Source: an uncultured Bacteroidales bacterium (GTDB lineage Bacteria > Bacteroidota > Bacteroidia > Bacteroidales > Muribaculaceae). From it: a stretch of 64,000 nt of DNA. Under the pieces are notes generated by a model. It saw nothing but the letters and a program-made list of their open reading frames with translations. It was not told where the DNA came from and did not search any database. Both the position numbers and the translations under genes were made by a program. Shown here piece after piece: positions 36,117-44,925 of this stretch. Location of the stretch: the NCBI GenBank assembly GCA_902776435.1, contig CACYQB010000011.1, positions 62,001 to 126,000 on the forward strand, written 5' to 3'. Numbering within the stretch: the stretch's first letter is position 1; every line of letters begins with the position of its first letter.

Positions 36117-36172
36117 GGTTTATCTCAATTGCCAGAGGTCACCCGTGCCGTGGCTATGCCGCGGCAGGGAGG

Positions 36173-37498
36173 TCATTTCTTATCTTCGCGAACGTGCTTG
36201 TACTTGAACAGGAACATGAACGACACGGCAACCACAAGGGCAAATGTGGCGAAGATGTACCATGCGGTGCTCCAGCTCGTCGGGGTGTTGCCGACCAGGA
36301 AGCCGTCCTCGGTCCAGTGGCACAGGCTGTTAACGATGGCACCAGCGGCCAGTGTACCGATGGTGGCACCGAGGCCGTTGGTCATCAGCATGAACAGGCC
36401 CTGAGCCGATGCCTTCACGTCGGGGGCACACTCCTTATCGACAAAGATGCCGCCCGAAACGTTGAAGAAGTCAAACGCAACACCATAAACCACACATGAC
36501 AGCACGATTAGGATCACACCGGGGAAGGCGGGATTGCCGGCGCCGAAGAAGCCGAACCTCAATACCCACGCGAACATGGCGATGAGCATCACGACCTTGA
36601 TGCCGTAGCGCTTCAGGAAGAACGGAATCAGCAGGATGCACAAGGCCTCAGCAATCTGGGACAGCGAGACAAGCATCGTGGCGTTATTGGCTCCGAAGGT
36701 GTCGGCCATCACGGGATCGCTCTTGAAGTGAGTCAGATAGGGCGTGGCAAAACCGTTGGTCACCTGCAGCGACATACCCAGCATGGCCGAGAAAATGAAG
36801 AACATCGCCATCTTCTTGGTCTTGAACAACTTGAATGCGCTCAGGCCCAACTGTTCGGTCAGCGACTTGGATTCCTTCTTGACCAGCCTGCAAGCGGGCA
36901 AGGTCATGCAGTACAGGAACAGCACGACGCTCAACAGACCTGACACCATGAACTGCATGTAGGTGTACTGGAACTTGTTGGCGTTCTCGCCCAGGGTGAA
37001 ACCGAAGCTGCCGCCGTCAAGCACGGCACAGTTGACAAACCACATCGTGGCGATAAAGCCGATGGTGCCGAACACGCGGATGGGCGGGAAGTCCTTCTCG
37101 GTGTCCATGCCGTTGTCCTTGAGGATGGTGAATGCCACTGTGTTGGACAGGGCCAACGTGGGCATATAGAAGGCGACACTCAACGTGTAAATCGTGATGA
37201 AGGTCACCTTGTCGGGCATCGGGTTGGTCATGCCCATGTAGGCCAGGGCAATCATCGCCATACCGGCAATCAGGTGGCAGATGCCCAACAGGCGCTGGGG
37301 CTGAATGTACTTGTCGGCAACAATGCCCATCAGGGTGGGCATGAAAATCGACACGATGCCTTGGATGGCATAGAACCATGCGATTTCAGCACCCATGCCA
37401 GCTTTTCCCAGGTAATTGCCCATGCAGGTCAGATAGGCACCCCACACGGCGAACTCCAGGAAATTCATCACAATAAGTCTCAACTTCAGATTTTTCAT
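36173..37498 (-). CDS. MFS nucleoside transporter (NupG-like)
   Basis: The 441-residue inner-membrane protein has twelve hydrophobic segments and matches the nucleoside:H+ symporter family (PF03825): the start LRLIVMNFLEFAVWGAYLTC with MGNYL, MGIVADKYIQPQR between helices 2 and 3, and a WFVNC segment. NupG-type proteins import nucleosides by proton symport; the exact substrate is not visible. A -7 box stands 43 bases before the ATG. Bacteroidetes carry several paralogues. Confidence 0.85.
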   Translation of the reverse strand: MKNLKLRLIVMNFLEFAVWGAYLTCMGNYLGKAGMGAEIAWFYAIQGIVSIFMPTLMGIVADKYIQPQRLLGICHLIAGMAMIALAYMGMTNPMPDKVTFITIYTLSVAFYMPTLALSNTVAFTILKDNGMDTEKDFPPIRVFGTIGFIATMWFVNCAVLDGGSFGFTLGENANKFQYTYMQFMVSGLLSVVLFLYCMTLPACRLVKKESKSLTEQLGLSAFKLFKTKKMAMFFIFSAMLGMSLQVTNGFATPYLTHFKSDPVMADTFGANNATMLVSLSQIAEALCILLIPFFLKRYGIKVVMLIAMFAWVLRFGFFGAGNPAFPGVILIVLSCVVYGVAFDFFNVSGGIFVDKECAPDVKASAQGLFMLMTNGLGATIGTLAAGAIVNSLCHWTEDGFLVGNTPTSWSTAWYIFATFALVVAVSFMFLFKYKHVREDKK

Positions 37499-37540
37499 AA
37501 GAACCTAAAATATTTTTTATGTTTGAATTGGATTAATTGG

Positions 37541-37548
37541 CAAAATTA
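37541..37548 (-). promoter_or_regulatory. -7 promoter box of the nucleoside transporter
   Basis: Minus-strand TAATTTTG in the 65-base gap between the nuclease and transporter genes; no clear -33 box. Confidence 0.4.
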
Positions 37549-37563
37549 GTAAAAAAGTGCCAC

Positions 37564-38160
37564 TTATTCACCACCCTGGGTGGGATTAGTTTTCTGGGCG
37601 ATGATTTTTTGCACTCGGGCGGCTTTCTCATATTCCTCCTTATCGACATAGTGCTGCATGCGCTGCTCCAATTTCTCGACGGGGAGATCCTCGAGGCGAA
37701 CGGTGCGCTGCGACTTGTAATTGCCGTCACGGCGCCACTCATAACTTGTCAGCTTCATCACCTCGGGCGTGGTATAAACTGGCGCGCCGGTGCGCAAGGC
37801 GATGGCGATGGCGTCGCTCGTGCGGGAGTCGATGTCAACACTCATCGTGCCGTTGTTCAAGTGCAGGAACGAGGCGAACACGCCGTCCTTGAAGCTGTAG
37901 ATGGTCACACCCTCGAGTTGGATGCCGTACACGTGAAACATGCTCACAAACAAGTCATGTGTCATCGGGCGCGACGGCACCACCTGCTCCAGCCTCACTG
38001 CGATGGACTGGGCCTCGGCGGCGCCCACCACGATGGGGATGCGGCGCGCTTCGTCGGGCGTACTGTCGGCGTTTTCCAGCAGCAGGGCGTATGCCCCCGG
38101 CTGCACCTCACTGCGCGTGATGCCCAGCACCTTCAGCTCTATCAAGTTTTCTTTATCCAT
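37564..38160 (-). CDS. Bifunctional nuclease family protein (DUF151) with UVR motif
   Basis: The 198-residue cytosolic protein has the BFN/DUF151 fold over residues about 1-135: RRIPIVVGAAEAQSIAV, the THDLFVSM helix and the characteristic DSRTSDAIAIALRTGAPVY (residues about 110-128). The C-terminal 40 residues (EKLEQRMQHYVDKEEYEKAA) form a UvrB/UvrC-type motif. Plant and Thermotoga relatives have been described as nucleases or regulators; the Bacteroidetes role is not known. It is 47 bases downstream of mnmA. Confidence 0.9.
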   Translation of the reverse strand: MDKENLIELKVLGITRSEVQPGAYALLLENADSTPDEARRIPIVVGAAEAQSIAVRLEQVVPSRPMTHDLFVSMFHVYGIQLEGVTIYSFKDGVFASFLHLNNGTMSVDIDSRTSDAIAIALRTGAPVYTTPEVMKLTSYEWRRDGNYKSQRTVRLEDLPVEKLEQRMQHYVDKEEYEKAARVQKIIAQKTNPTQGGE

Positions 38161-38207
38161 TCTCTAATCCCTAAAAAACTCACTAATCTCTAATCACTAA
38201 TCCCGAA

Positions 38208-39272
38208 TCACAAAGTAATCACTCCGCTGCCGTAACACAAGTGGCCCTTTGCATCATAGATGACGGCGAACTGGCCCGGCGCAATGCCTTGCACGTCCTC
38301 CTCGCTCTCGATAACCCACTGGTTACCATCGAGGTGGGTAAACTTGCCGCGCATGATGTGGGGCGTGTGGCGGTTCTTGAACATGATGTCCACCGGACCC
38401 TCGATGCCTTCCCATGGGTTGCCCGAGATGAAGTGCATCTCGTCAAGCCTCAGCGTGCGGCCATATTGCTTGGACGTGCCGTAGCCGTTGGAGACGTAGA
38501 TGACGTTCTCATGCACGTTCTTGCGCACGACATACCATGGTCCGCCGCTCAAGCCCAAGCCCTTGCGCTGACCGATGGTGTGGAACCAGTAGCCACGGTG
38601 CTCGCCCAGTTTGCGGCCAGTCTCCAGCTCGATGATGGGGCCGGGACGCTCACCCAAGTGGCGGCGGATGAAATCGTTATAATCTATCTGGCCCAGGAAG
38701 CAGATGCCCTGGCTGTCTCGGCGGTGAGCGTTAGGCAGGTGGGCCTCCTCGGCGATGCGGCGCACCTCTTCCTTGGGCAGGTTACCTATCGGGAAGATGA
38801 CGTGCTTCAACTGGTCATAGGTAATCTGGGCCAGGAAATCGGTCTGGTCCTTGACGGGGTCAACTGCGGTGGCGAGGTATTTCACGCCATCGATGACCTC
38901 GGTAGTGGCATAATGGCCCGTAGCGGTCTGGTCAAAATCCTTACCCCAACGCTGCTCGAAGAAGCCGAACTTGATCATCCGGTTGCACATCATGTCGGGA
39001 TTGGGCGTGAGGCCCGCCTTGACGGTGCGCAGGGCATATTCCATCACATGGTCCCAATACTCCTCGTGCAGCGAGACAACCTCGAGCGGCAAGCCGTATC
39101 GATGGGCGATGAGGGTGCACATCTCGATGTCCTCCTCGGCGCTGCAATCGCCTTCGTCATTGTCCATGCCGATGCGGATATAGAACAGATGCAGGTCCTC
39201 GCCCTGCTCCTTGAGCAGGTGAACCACCACGGCGCTGTCAACGCCTCCCGATATCAATACCGCTGTACTCAC
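38208..39272 (-). CDS. mnmA: tRNA-specific 2-thiouridylase MnmA
   Basis: MnmA thiolates U34 of tRNA-Lys, Glu and Gln. The PP-loop SGGVDSAVV lies at residues 8-16; the two catalytic cysteines are in PNPDMMCNR (C96) and SQGICFLG (C191); TGHYA and the [15 protein letters not shown] stretch are also typical. Length 354 is normal. Many Bacteroidetes have two MnmA copies, and this shorter acidic form ([14 protein letters not shown] after the P-loop) differs from the E. coli type. An unusual heptamer repeat precedes it. Confidence 0.95.
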   Translation of the reverse strand: MSTAVLISGGVDSAVVVHLLKEQGEDLHLFYIRIGMDNDEGDCSAEEDIEMCTLIAHRYGLPLEVVSLHEEYWDHVMEYALRTVKAGLTPNPDMMCNRMIKFGFFEQRWGKDFDQTATGHYATTEVIDGVKYLATAVDPVKDQTDFLAQITYDQLKHVIFPIGNLPKEEVRRIAEEAHLPNAHRRDSQGICFLGQIDYNDFIRRHLGERPGPIIELETGRKLGEHRGYWFHTIGQRKGLGLSGGPWYVVRKNVHENVIYVSNGYGTSKQYGRTLRLDEMHFISGNPWEGIEGPVDIMFKNRHTPHIMRGKFTHLDGNQWVIESEEDVQGIAPGQFAVIYDAKGHLCYGSGVITL

Positions 39273-39317
39273 GTTCTTTATTGCCAGTTTTCTATTGTTA
39301 GTTGGCGGATACCCAAC

Positions 39318-39389
39318 TCTTATCTCTTATTTTTTATCTTTTATCTTTTATCTCTTATCTTTTATCTCTTATCTCTTATCTCTTATCTC
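39318..39389. repeat. Heptamer tandem repeat upstream of mnmA
   Basis: About ten copies of TCTTATC or TTTTATC follow each other with period 7, ending at the doxX stop codon. The array fills most of the 118-base gap, 46 bases upstream of the mnmA start, where its promoter would be expected. Confidence 0.85.
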
Positions 39390-39390
39390 A

Positions 39391-39876
39391 TTAAGCGTTG
39401 TCAAGCACGGCTTCGTCGTTGACACTCTCGGTGAAATGAGCCGCAATGATGTAGTCCAACGAGATTTTACCAGGGCCGGCCAACAGGATGTAGATAAAGA
39501 TGCCGATAAACATCAACGGATAGCCGGGCTGGAAGTTGAACAGCGGATTGGGGTCCGAGGCGGGGGAAGCCATGAAAATGTTCTCGGCAATCAGCATCAA
39601 CACCAGTGGAAACAGTACGGCAAGTCGTGTGAGAAACCCCAGCATGATGCACACCGCACACAACAACTCGATGATGACCAGAACAGTTATGGACGTCTCG
39701 GGCGACATACCCAGAAAACCGTCAAAGGTGGGCACGATGGCATCAAAGTTCAGCATCTGGCGAATGCATAACTGCAGGAACATGATACCCGTGAACAGGC
39801 GCAGGAACAGACGCGACAAGTTGCTGTAGGTGTGACCTGCACTATAAAGGAACAAATTCTTGAAAAATCCGGTCAT
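39391..39876 (-). CDS. DoxX-family membrane protein
   Basis: The 161-residue inner-membrane protein has four hydrophobic helices and the DoxX pattern: FLRLFTGIMFLQLCIRQM in helix 1, VLVIIELLCAVCIMLGFLTRLA across helices 2-3 (core ELLCAVCIMLGFLTR) and a final IFIYILLAGPGKISLDY. DoxX proteins appear in quinone, thiosulfate or oxidative-stress contexts; function here is open. It lies between the DUF5106-like gene (upstream) and mnmA (downstream). Confidence 0.82.
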   Translation of the reverse strand: MTGFFKNLFLYSAGHTYSNLSRLFLRLFTGIMFLQLCIRQMLNFDAIVPTFDGFLGMSPETSITVLVIIELLCAVCIMLGFLTRLAVLFPLVLMLIAENIFMASPASDPNPLFNFQPGYPLMFIGIFIYILLAGPGKISLDYIIAAHFTESVNDEAVLDNA

Positions 39877-39945
39877 ACTGCTCTATATATTAATTTCGTT
39901 TGTATCAAACTCTTAAATAATCACTTTAAGCACATCAAGCTAATC

Positions 39946-39987
39946 ACCTAAAGCCTAACACCTAAAGCCTAACACCTAAAGCCTAAA
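39946..39987. repeat. 14-base tandem repeat, three copies
   Basis: ACCTAAAGCCTAAC occurs three times in a row (39946, 39960, 39974), the last overlapping the stop codon of the DUF5106-like gene. Confidence 0.85.
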
Positions 39988-40879
39988 AAACAGGATTCAC
40001 GGCCGACATCAAGCTCTCGACCGACAAAGCCTTGTTGGCAATCGTGCGGTTCTCGTCAAGGATGTAGCAGCACGGGAAGGCGCGCAGGTCCAGGTTGCGG
40101 GCCAGTTCATCACTACAGCCCAGCGTCCAGTTGTCAGCATATCCGGCGGCCGCGCTTGCCCAGTCGGCGCTGTACTTGTTCATGCTCAAGCACACGAGCG
40201 TCACTTCTCCCGACGCGAGCAACGCGTTGAGCGCCACATCGGTGCTGAGGCGCAGACGGCCGATCATGCTGTCTGTGTCATCATCGATGAACAATAGGAT
40301 ATAGGACTTGGCGGCAGGCAACTCGCTCAGGCGGTGCTTCTGGCCATCGATACCCGTATAGTCAAAGTCGAGCACAGCGCCCACCTGAACAGCGTTGATG
40401 CGGGCAAGCTGTTGGGCGTAGTGGTCACGAACGGCGCGAGGTAATTGTTTGGATGCCGCCAGCGGCTTGGCAAAGGCCACATACACCTCATCGCTCCAGT
40501 ACTCAGCCTCGGTCCCATAGAGCGCACGCTCGGCCACCTCGCCCAGTTTCTGCAGGTTAGCCGTGTTGGATTGAGCCTTATTGACCAGGTCCCGCGCCGC
40601 GCTCAGCACCACATTCCGGTGGGCATAGCGGAAGAAATCCACAAAGTCGCGGAAAGTCCGCTCAAAAGCCTGATCGTCAGCGATCGGCTTGCTGATGTCA
40701 AAATTGTCCCAGAAATGGGTGATGATGTAGTTGCAACGGCCCTCAAGCGTGGAGCACGTGTCCGGAGCCAGCGGATAGGCAAACAGGGTGCCCGGCTGCT
40801 GCTCAGCCACCTGGCTTTGAGCCATCAGCACGCCGCTAGTCATTGTCAATGCAGTGAATAATAATAAGATACGTCTCAT
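39983..40879 (-). CDS. DUF5106-like exported protein with thioredoxin-like fold
   Basis: The 298-residue product has a signal peptide (cleavage near LMAQSQ). Residues about 25-160 are helical and match my recollection of DUF5106 (YIITHFWDNFDISKP, FVDFFRYA). Residues about 165-298 look like a TlpA/thioredoxin-like domain: LDFDYTGIDGQKHRLSEL, YILLFIDDDTDS and LRAFPCCYILDENRTI with the cis-Pro-like FP. The CxxC of active thioredoxins is replaced by DDDT, so it is probably not a thiol oxidoreductase. Envelope-located; function unknown. Confidence 0.72.
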   Translation of the reverse strand: MRRILLLFTALTMTSGVLMAQSQVAEQQPGTLFAYPLAPDTCSTLEGRCNYIITHFWDNFDISKPIADDQAFERTFRDFVDFFRYAHRNVVLSAARDLVNKAQSNTANLQKLGEVAERALYGTEAEYWSDEVYVAFAKPLAASKQLPRAVRDHYAQQLARINAVQVGAVLDFDYTGIDGQKHRLSELPAAKSYILLFIDDDTDSMIGRLRLSTDVALNALLASGEVTLVCLSMNKYSADWASAAAGYADNWTLGCSDELARNLDLRAFPCCYILDENRTIANKALSVESLMSAVNPVF

Positions 40880-41418
40880 TTTCAGTGTTTATCGGCCATG
40901 ACAGCCTTATATTTAAGGTGCTAAATTACTATAAAACCCTTAATCGCGACCACACTCACCGCCAAAAAATCGCAACACGACAACATTTTTTCACATTGAT
41001 ATAAAAAGAATCAGGCCGGAACCTTCCCCGCCAGGGAATACGTCCAGCCATCTATCACAAGGCCTCAGTGGGGCAAATAGCTTCAAGATTTCAGGTAACT
41101 ATGAGGTGAGGATTCTATTCTTTTTTGCGCTGACAAAGGTACAGCCACCCCATCACCCAACACTATAAAAAACGCCCAAATCTATTAGGACAACTTGTCA
41201 TTTTTTACCCAAAAACTTGTCATTTTTTACCCCACAAAACCCACAACCCCCTCACAACCACCCACCTAACAAACAAAAACCGCACCCACAATCCCCCACC
41301 TCACCCCTCCACAAAAAAAAAGAGCCAACTCCCCCCAGAGCCAGCCCCCTCTTTTTCCATTTGCGAATTGCAACAAAGACATAAAATGCAACTCACATAA
41401 TCTCTTCATTATTAACCG
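40880..41418. other. 540-base intergenic region with strong A/C strand bias
   Basis: No gene is visible. A 19-base direct repeat, AACTTGTCATTTTTTACCC, occurs at 41192-41210 and 41214-41232. From about 41221 to 41320 the plus strand is almost only A and C. The region separates the leftward envelope genes from the 3' end of the polysaccharide operon and ends with that operon's terminator. Confidence 0.7.
41317..41356 (-). terminator. Probable terminator of the polysaccharide operon
   Basis: On the minus strand AAAAAGAG (41356-41349) pairs with CTCTTTTT (41324-41317), followed by four more T. The interior is G-rich. It lies about 60 bases after the last gene of the operon. Confidence 0.55.
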
Positions 41419-42432
41419 TCACACCCCGAACGCCTTGTGACAAGGCAAACGTTTCACAAACTCATTTACGGGTATCAGCACAACAAGAATAACGACCAAC
41501 ATCACACTGGCCTGCATCAGTTCAGTGGAAATTCCCGGAGACTGGAATATCCCGTAATGGGCAAACACCATTGTGCAGAACACAATGATGATGCGAGAAT
41601 GCCATGAGAACAGAATCATCGTATTCTGGCCCAAATATGTGAAGAAACGGGAATGAACTACGGGAGCCAATGTCAACACCATCAAGATACCCGCAAGTGC
41701 CGAGATCAAAGTCAAAGCCTCATTACCATACATTCCTATCGACATGTCTAATGAATGTCCTGAAAAAACGATACTCAATTTTCCCGCAACTGCATTCACC
41801 ATCAAACAAGATACCAAGATACCACACCGTTTAATGGATGACATCGGGCCGATAAAGAAAGCCTTGACATGCTCATTATGCATGAATCGATAACCCAGAT
41901 GGAAAAAGAATTGGGCGACAAAAGCAACATCAAGATTCCAAGGCAATGAACCCCACCCCAATCGATAACGGAGGAACCCAAAAACACAGACAAGCAGGGA
42001 GGCAAAAGATACAGCATGGCTCCACTTGTGCAGCAACTTGTCGATGCAATAATAAATAATCTGTGATAGAAATAGCGCCGTAAGGAACCACACCGTCCAG
42101 TAATGTTCCTGGACCAGGAAATCCCTCAACATATTAATATAGGCCGAAGCTGGTTGATTGTAATAAGCAAACAGACAGCAATAAAACAAACCGATTACCG
42201 CACCAAGGGTGAAATAGGGAATTACTAGCCCCTTGAACCGGCGCCAAGCAAACTGAGTGAATGAGTACTTCTCACAACCCGGATACAACATACCACTAAG
42301 AAAGAAAAACAGCGGCATGTGAAAAGTATATATCCAAGCCGACACATACGACACGCCCATGTGCCCGACGAAGACAAACATCAGCCCGATGCCACGCGCG
42401 ACATCCACCCAACCTATACGATTACCCCCCAT
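41419..42432 (-). CDS. Membrane O-acyltransferase (acyltransferase 3 family)
   Basis: The 337-residue protein has about ten hydrophobic helices and the family start IGWVDVARGIGLMFVFVGHM, with the catalytic-type His in VGHMG, then FHMPLFFFLSGMLY and KGLVIPYF. Enzymes of this group move acetyl or other acyl groups across the inner membrane onto surface polysaccharides. As the last gene of the operon it most likely O-acetylates the repeat unit. The preceding glycosyltransferase stops 70 bases upstream. Confidence 0.85.
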   Translation of the reverse strand: MGGNRIGWVDVARGIGLMFVFVGHMGVSYVSAWIYTFHMPLFFFLSGMLYPGCEKYSFTQFAWRRFKGLVIPYFTLGAVIGLFYCCLFAYYNQPASAYINMLRDFLVQEHYWTVWFLTALFLSQIIYYCIDKLLHKWSHAVSFASLLVCVFGFLRYRLGWGSLPWNLDVAFVAQFFFHLGYRFMHNEHVKAFFIGPMSSIKRCGILVSCLMVNAVAGKLSIVFSGHSLDMSIGMYGNEALTLISALAGILMVLTLAPVVHSRFFTYLGQNTMILFSWHSRIIIVFCTMVFAHYGIFQSPGISTELMQASVMLVVILVVLIPVNEFVKRLPCHKAFGV

Positions 42433-42502
42433 ACTTATGAGGCAAAAACTGAAAACAATTTAGATACTCCCCCAACAACGATGAACAAAGAATTACTAAT
42501 GA

Positions 42503-43468
42503 TTATTTGTCATGGAGAGCGGTCTCTCTGCTTTGTCTTTTAATATCCCTGATTTCCCTAAGTCTTCTTATAGGCTCCACAAATGTTATTAGAAATGCTC
42601 GTTTCAATCCTAAATACTTGAAGTATTTCCTAATCGTCTTCCATTGACGATCATACAATACCGATAAAGCAAAAGTCTTCAGATAATTAAAAACAAATTC
42701 CCTCGATTGCTCTGTTTGTTCTTCCCGGACTATGCTGAACATCGCATCCCTAACATGGTCGTATAATCCTCTGAGGTTTTTGCTTGCAGTGACGCTGTTC
42801 GGTTGAACCCTGTAAACACCCATAGCACGATTAATCAGATAACACTTGCCCTGAGTCATTAAGGCATAGAAAAACATCCAATCAAATCCCACGGGATCAT
42901 ATTTATCATATTTAGAATTCTCTATTGCACTCTTTCGATAGACATTTGTTAAGGTTTTTGTAAAAAATACACGTGTAGCATAATCGTCGAGAGTCAGTGA
43001 TAGATTTCCATCCACTCCTATTAAAGGCTCTAGCTGATGTGGTTCAAACTCCTGCTTCACTTCGTTCCATACCTTGTATTCATGAACCGAGAAGGAGTAG
43101 TCGGGGTGGGATTCGAGAAAATCAACTTGTATCTGGAGTTTTTGAGGATCCGTCCAGAAATCGTCTCCTTCACATACTGCAATATACTTGGATGCTGGAT
43201 GAATTGCAGCTTTCAAAATACGGCCAAGAGAACCATCATGCTTACTATATTGGTTTTCTGTCTCGAAGATGGGCTTGATCATGTCAGGGTATTTCTCAGC
43301 GTACTCGCGAATAATGGCAGCAGAACCGTCCGTAGAAGCATCATCATGGACGATGACTTCAAACGGAAAATTGGTCTGTTGCATCACAAAGCCATCCAGA
43401 CATTGACGTAAGTAAGGTTCATGATTATATACTGTACAACGTATGGATACTAATGGTGTTTCTAGCAT
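42503..43468 (-). CDS. Family 2 glycosyltransferase
   Basis: The 321-residue cytosolic or membrane-associated enzyme has a GT-A fold: VSIRCTVYNHEPYLRQCLDGF at the N-terminus (core TVYNHEPYLRQ), IVHDDASTDGSAAII with the nucleotide-binding DDAS (about residue 42), and a CEGDDFW DXD-type segment (about 98-104). It adds one sugar to the lipid-linked repeat unit. It is nine bases downstream of the flippase gene. Confidence 0.88.
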   Translation of the reverse strand: MLETPLVSIRCTVYNHEPYLRQCLDGFVMQQTNFPFEVIVHDDASTDGSAAIIREYAEKYPDMIKPIFETENQYSKHDGSLGRILKAAIHPASKYIAVCEGDDFWTDPQKLQIQVDFLESHPDYSFSVHEYKVWNEVKQEFEPHQLEPLIGVDGNLSLTLDDYATRVFFTKTLTNVYRKSAIENSKYDKYDPVGFDWMFFYALMTQGKCYLINRAMGVYRVQPNSVTASKNLRGLYDHVRDAMFSIVREEQTEQSREFVFNYLKTFALSVLYDRQWKTIRKYFKYLGLKRAFLITFVEPIRRLREIRDIKRQSRETALHDK

Positions 43469-43477
43469 ATTACATTT

Positions 43478-44911
43478 CTATTTACGATGAATAATATCGA
43501 TGGCCTCTTGTAATTCAGGCATACGGAATACTTTCGCAATTCCCAAATAGACCAGAAAGCCAAGAGGTGTACCTATTGCTAATTTAATAATATCGTTGTC
43601 AAAGGGCATCACGGCAAAATAGATGACAGAACCCATAGCGAGCGATGCCAGCAATGTTGGTACCATATCCATCATCTGACGAAAGAAGCCCACATGAATG
43701 AATTTGCCGGTATAATAAGTATTAACGACCAAACAGAAAACTGACGTGAAAATCGCACCAATGCAAATACCCATAATACCAAATGGCACACTGATAATAA
43801 TAACGACTGTAGTAATTGTTTTCTTGATGATTTCCAGCCTCAAGAACAAGTCGCTCCTACCTTTTACCTTTAACAAGTTTAAGTTAATGGCATGCACAGG
43901 AAACCACATCAGCGAAAAGCAAAGTACCTGTAAATAAGGCACACATTCGATCCATTTATCTGTTACCATACTGATTACCAGCGGACGAGCCAATGCTGCC
44001 ATACCCATCATAACGGGAAATACAATAAAAACAGCAAATCGTAAAATGCGCCGATAATCATGTTCTAAGCGTTCTTCATCATCTTGAATCCGGCTCAAGA
44101 CCGGAAAGGTCACCTGTTGTAACACGTTTGTAATCCCTGTCGCTGGCATTGATGCATAGCTTCTTGCACGCGAATATTGTCCCAAATCAGCAGCAGAGTA
44201 AAACTTACCTATAACTATAGGGTATATGTTCCCGTAGACAGTATCCAGCAAGGCCGAGGCCAACATTTTTGATCCATACCCCCAAAGATAGCCAAACGAC
44301 GCCTTGTCCCAGCGGCCTCGTGGACGCCAAGACGAAAGCACCCACATTAACACCATACGAATTATTCCACTTACTATATGCTGGACAACTAGAGACCAAA
44401 CCCCAAACCCACGATAAGCAGCAATGATTGCAACAATGCCCGCTATCACTTGTGAAGCAACATTAATGATCATTTTGGCCTTGAAATTCAAGGCTCTAGA
44501 CAACTGGGCATCCTGCACAATCGTGAATGACGAGATAATCAGCAACAATCCCTCAACGCGCAACAATTGTGTCAAAATCGGCTTGTCATAGAACAATGAT
44601 ACCAATGGCGCAACCAACCAGATGACTCCAAACATCACAACGCCAACGATGATATTAAAATAGAACGCTGTGCTACTATCGTTCTCAGACATATCAGGCT
44701 TGCGTATCAATGCATTTCCAAAGCTACTGTTAACAAACGCTAAAGCGACAGCATTAAACACCCCAATCATCGCCAGCAGACCATAATCACTTGGGCTAAG
44801 CAATCGGGCCAAAATTACCCCAATAACAAAGCCAAAACCAAGTGTAGCCACTTGGTCCAACGATGTCCAGGCAACGCCCTTAACTGTCTTTTGCTTTAAC
44901 GATTCAGGCAT
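43478..44911 (-). CDS. Polysaccharide flippase (Wzx/TuaB-WzxC type)
   Basis: The 477-residue membrane protein has 12-14 helices and the oligosaccharide flippase start KGVAWTSLDQVATLGFGFVIG, with VILARLLSPSDYGLLAMIGV (core RLLSPSDYGLLAMIG) and YSRARSYASMPATGITNVLQ later (core YSRARSYASMP). It resembles the TuaB/WzxC branch, which exports lipid-linked repeat units. No Wzy polymerase was recognised among its neighbours, so the unit may be transferred singly or polymerised by a protein encoded elsewhere. Confidence 0.88.
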   Translation of the reverse strand: MPESLKQKTVKGVAWTSLDQVATLGFGFVIGVILARLLSPSDYGLLAMIGVFNAVALAFVNSSFGNALIRKPDMSENDSSTAFYFNIIVGVVMFGVIWLVAPLVSLFYDKPILTQLLRVEGLLLIISSFTIVQDAQLSRALNFKAKMIINVASQVIAGIVAIIAAYRGFGVWSLVVQHIVSGIIRMVLMWVLSSWRPRGRWDKASFGYLWGYGSKMLASALLDTVYGNIYPIVIGKFYSAADLGQYSRARSYASMPATGITNVLQQVTFPVLSRIQDDEERLEHDYRRILRFAVFIVFPVMMGMAALARPLVISMVTDKWIECVPYLQVLCFSLMWFPVHAINLNLLKVKGRSDLFLRLEIIKKTITTVVIIISVPFGIMGICIGAIFTSVFCLVVNTYYTGKFIHVGFFRQMMDMVPTLLASLAMGSVIYFAVMPFDNDIIKLAIGTPLGFLVYLGIAKVFRMPELQEAIDIIHRK

Positions 44912-44925
44912 CCGCTTCTAGAACA

